Source of the DNA: Euonymus europaeus | Taxonomy: Eukaryota > Streptophyta > Magnoliopsida > Celastrales > Celastraceae | Assembly: GCA_963580455.1 (NCBI GenBank) | Contig: OY756958.1 | Coordinates: forward strand, 10,552,501-10,616,500 | Direction: 5' to 3' | Length of the DNA stretch: 64,000 bases | Part shown: in pieces, positions 61,207 to 64,000 of the stretch | How the letters are laid out: each line of letters starts with the position of its first letter | Position numbering within the stretch: the stretch's first letter is position 1 | Position numbers and translations under genes: made by a program | Notes under the pieces: model-generated | Database searches by the model: none | What the model saw: only the letters and a program-made list of their open reading frames with translations | Told to the model about the DNA's origin: nothing

Positions 61207-64000
61207 GGTGTACACTTTTTATTGTTCTTCTATGTCAAATTTTACGAGTATAAGCTTCCTAGATTATTTCGATTCCAAAACCCCAACTTTCCTTGACAAA
61301 TGGACAAAAACGTTAAAAACTCCTCCATAGAGAGAGTTGTGCAACTTCGGACTATCAAAGTTGCTCGGTGTTCACTTTTTATTGTTCTTCTATGTCAAAT
61401 TTTACGAGTATAAGCTTCCTAGATTATTTCGATTCCAAAACCCCAACTTTCCTTGACAAATGGACAAAAACGTTAAAAACTCCTCAATAGAGAGAATTGT
61501 GCAACTTCGGACTATCAAAGTTGCTCGATGTAAACTTTTTATTGTTCTTTTATGTAAAATTTTACGACTATAAGCATCCTAGATTATTTCGATGCCAAAA
61601 CCCCAACTTTCTATGACAAATGGACAAAAACGTCTAAAGCTCCTGCATAGAGTGAGTTGAGCAACTTTGGACTATCAAAGTTGCTCGGTGTACACTTTTT
61701 ATTGTTCTTCTATGTCAAATTTTAGGAGTATATGCTTGCTGGATTATTTTGATTCCGAAACCCCAACTATCAATAAGAAATGGGAAAAACCGTTAAAAGC
61801 TACTCCATAGTGAGAGTTGAGCAATTCTGGACCATAAAAGTTGCTCGGTGTTCACTTTTTATTGTTCTTCCATGTCAAATTTTACGACTATAAGCATCCT
61901 AGATTATTTCGATTCCAAAACCTCAACTTTCTATGACAAATGGAAAAAAACGTTAAAAGTTCCTCCATAGAGAGAGTTTTGCAACTTCGGACTATCAAAG
62001 TTGCTCGTTGTACACTTTTTATTGTTCTTCTATGTCAAATTTTATGAGTATAAGATTCTTAGATTATTTCGATGCCAAAACCCCAACTTTCTATGACAAA
62101 TGGACAAAACCGTTTAAAGCTCCTCCATAGAGTGAGTTGTGCAACTTCGGACTATCGAAGTTGCTCGGTGTACACTTTTTATTGGTATTCTATGTCAAAT
62201 TTTACGAGTATATGCTTGCTGGATTATTTTGATTCCAAAACCCCAACTATCAATAAGAAAAGGGCAAAACCGTTAAAAGCTACTCCATAGTGAGAGTTGA
62301 GCAATTCCGGACCATAAAATTTGCTCGGTGTACACTTTTTATTGTTCTTCTTTGTCAAATTTTACGACTATAAGCATCCTAGAATATTTTGATGCCAAAA
62401 CCCCAAATTTCTATGACAAATGGACAAAACCTTTTAAAGCTCCTCCATAGAGTGAGTTGTGCAACTTCGGACTATCAAAGTTGCTCGGTGTACACTTTTT
62501 ATTGTTCTTCTATGTCAAATTTTACGAGTATATACTTGCTGGATTATTTTGATTCCGAAACCCCAACTATCAATAAGAAATGGGCAAAACCGTTAAAAGC
62601 TACTCCATAGTGAGAGTTGAGCAATTCCGGACCACAAAAGTTGCTCGGTGTACACTTTTTATTGTTCTTCTATGTCAAATTTTACGGCTATAAGCATCCT
62701 AGATTATTTCGATTCCAAAACCTCAACTTACTATGACAAATGGACAAAACCGTTTAAAGCTACTCCGTAGAGAGAGTTGAACAACTTCGGACAATAAAAG
62801 TTGCTCGTTGTACACTTTTTATTGTTCTTCTATGTCAAATTTTACGACTATAAGCATCCTAGATTATTTCGATGGCAAACCCTCAACTTTCTATGACAAA
62901 TGGACAAAACCGTTTAAAGCTCCTCCATAGAGTGAGTTGTGCAACTTCGGATTATCAAAGTTGCTCGGTGTACACTTTTTATTGTTCTTCTATGTCAAAT
63001 TTTACGAGTATAAGCTTCCTAGATTATTTCGATTCCAAAACCCCAACTTTCTATGACAAATGGACAAAAACGTCTAAAGCTCCTCCATAGAGTGAGTTGA
63101 GCAACTTCGGACTATCGAACTTGCTCGGTGTACACTTTTTATTGTTCTTCTATGTCAAATTTTACGAGTATATTCTTGCTGGATTATTTTGATTCCGAAA
63201 CCCCAACTATCAATAAGGAATGGGCAAAACCGTTAAAAGCTACTCCATAGTGAGAGTTGAGCAATTCCTGCCCACAAAAGTTGCTCGGTGTACAGTTTTT
63301 ATTGTTCTTCTATCTCAAATTTTACGACTATAAGCATCCTAGATTATTTCGATTCCAAAACCTCAACTTACTATGACAAATGGACAAAACCGTTTAAAGA
63401 TACTCCATAGAGAGAGTTGAACAACTTCGGACCATAAAAGTTGCTCGTTGTACACTTTTTATTGTTCTTCTATGTCAAATTTTACGACTATAAGCATCCC
63501 AGATTATTCCGATGCCAAACCCTCAACTTTCTATGACAAATGGACAAAACCGTTTAAAGCTCCTCCATAGAGTGAGTTGTGCAACTTCGGATTATCAAAG
63601 TTGCTCGGTGTACACTTTTTATTGTTCTTCTATGTCAAATTTTACGAGTATAAGCTTCCTAGATTATTTCGATTCCGAAACCCCAACTTTCTATGACAAA
63701 TGGACAAAAACGTTAAAAGCTCCTCCATAGAGAGAGTTGTGCAACTTCGGACTATCTAAGTTGCTCGGTGTACACTTTTTATTGTTCTTCTATGTCAAAT
63801 TTTACGAGTATAAGCTTCCTAGATTATTTCGATTCCAAAACCCCAACTTTCTATGACAAATGGACAAAAACGTTAAAAGCTCCTCCATAGAGAGAGTTGT
63901 GCAACTTCAGACTATCAAAATTGCTCGGTGTACACTTTTTATTGTTCTTCTATGTCAAATTTTACGAGTATATGCTTGCTGGATTATTTTCATTCCAAAA
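61207..64000. repeat. Right-edge mosaic of subtype-Y, 'gattcc' and 'gatgcc' monomers
   Basis: Two 'ctttccttgac' monomers in a row (61288, 61448), then 'cgatgtaaac' at 61527, then a Y monomer with 'ttttaggagtatatg' as at 55.16 and 56.76 kb. 62647-63126 and 63287-63766 match at 640 bp ('caacttactatgac', 'gttgaacaacttcgg', 'caaaccctcaac'). The window ends inside a Y monomer ('ttcattcc') identical in context to 59.5 and 60.45 kb. The 160-bp register is unbroken. Confidence 0.87.

Larger units (their letters stand above)
1..64000. repeat. 160-bp satellite DNA array filling the window
   Basis: Every stretch of the window aligns to one 160-bp monomer in the same orientation. Landmarks that recur once per monomer are 'ggtgtacac', 'tgtcaaatttta', 'gattatttcgat', 'aaaaccccaac', 'tatgacaaatgg', 'catagag' and 'caacttcggac'. 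Spacing is 160 bp or a multiple, with mostly 1-bp departures. About 400 monomers are present. I see no foreign insertion, gene, RNA gene or microsatellite, so all stretches lacking genes are explained by this entry. Monomers differ from one another by substitutions in discrete blocks, and sets of variants recur in fixed order as higher-order repeats. In known genomes this organisation is typical of centromeric or other heterochromatic satellites; centromere function here is inference only. Both array ends lie outside the window. The family and species are not recognised. Confidence 0.99.

Noticed and set aside
163..63730. About 80 open reading frames of 60-105 codons, for example 163-444, 1085-1402 and 63512-63730
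   Set aside because: All are translations of the satellite monomer; the same peptides recur at 160-bp-derived spacings in all three frames. There is no gene context, they vary by subtype rather than by codon position, and many depend on GTG or arbitrary ATG starts. Not annotated as CDS.
1..64000. CRISPR-like regular repeats
   Set aside because: Spacing is regular, but there are no unique spacers: the whole 160 bp is repeated, and no cas genes are present.
1..64000. Identification as a named plant centromere satellite
   Set aside because: The length is in the range of many plant and animal satellites, but I do not recognise the sequence, so naming a species or family would be a guess.
1..64000. 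tRNA, rRNA or other structured RNA genes
   Set aside because: No cloverleaf, box A/B or rRNA core motifs were seen; the only recurrent structure is the short dyad.

Overview
The window is one uninterrupted satellite DNA array. From base 1 to base 64000 it consists of head-to-tail copies of a single AT-rich monomer of 160 bp (about 400 copies; my reading consensus is 60/160 = 37.5% G+C). The array runs off both ends. I found no protein-coding gene, RNA gene, transposon, simple-sequence tract or other unrelated DNA inside it. A 160-bp monomer in long higher-order repeats (HORs) points to a eukaryotic nuclear chromosome and fits centromeric, pericentromeric or subtelomeric heterochromatin of a plant or animal. 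I do not recognise the family and cannot name the species.

Monomer numbering: phase 1 is the GG of 'ggtgtacac'. In the left two thirds (about 3.2-42 kb) the array is built on a 15-monomer HOR of 2397 bp, monomers m1 to m15, three of which (m1, m3, m10) are 159 bp. Full-length copies lie at 3197-5594, 8949-11345, 15660-18056, 18057-20453, 20454-22850, 22851-25246 and 38512-40907; a 13-mer deletion form lies at 36436-38511. Between them are derived units (7-mers of 1118 bp, a 9-mer, a 20-mer, 479-481 bp 3-mers) with chimeric monomers at the junctions, the expected product of unequal exchange in register.

Two stretches of more diverged monomers (25247-28603 and 40908-43623) are copies of one another about 15 kb apart. 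The block at about 5.7-8.0 kb has a copy at about 31.3-33.5 kb.

From about 45.5 kb to the right end the array changes character. 'gattcc' monomers predominate, a new subtype Y ('ttgctggatt') appears for the first time at 47301 and recurs 23 times, and the long-range period becomes larger and variable: units 45542-50340 (4799 bp), 50341-54965 (4625 bp) and 54966-58486 (3521 bp), with a recent 960-bp 6-mer tandem duplication at 59287-61206. Monomer m2 of the left-hand HOR has a Y-like 3' part, which ties the two domains together.

Open reading frames of 60-105 codons are plentiful on the + strand, but all are translations of the satellite and are not annotated as genes. The interest of the window lies in its repeat architecture and in a dyad symmetry carried by nearly every monomer.
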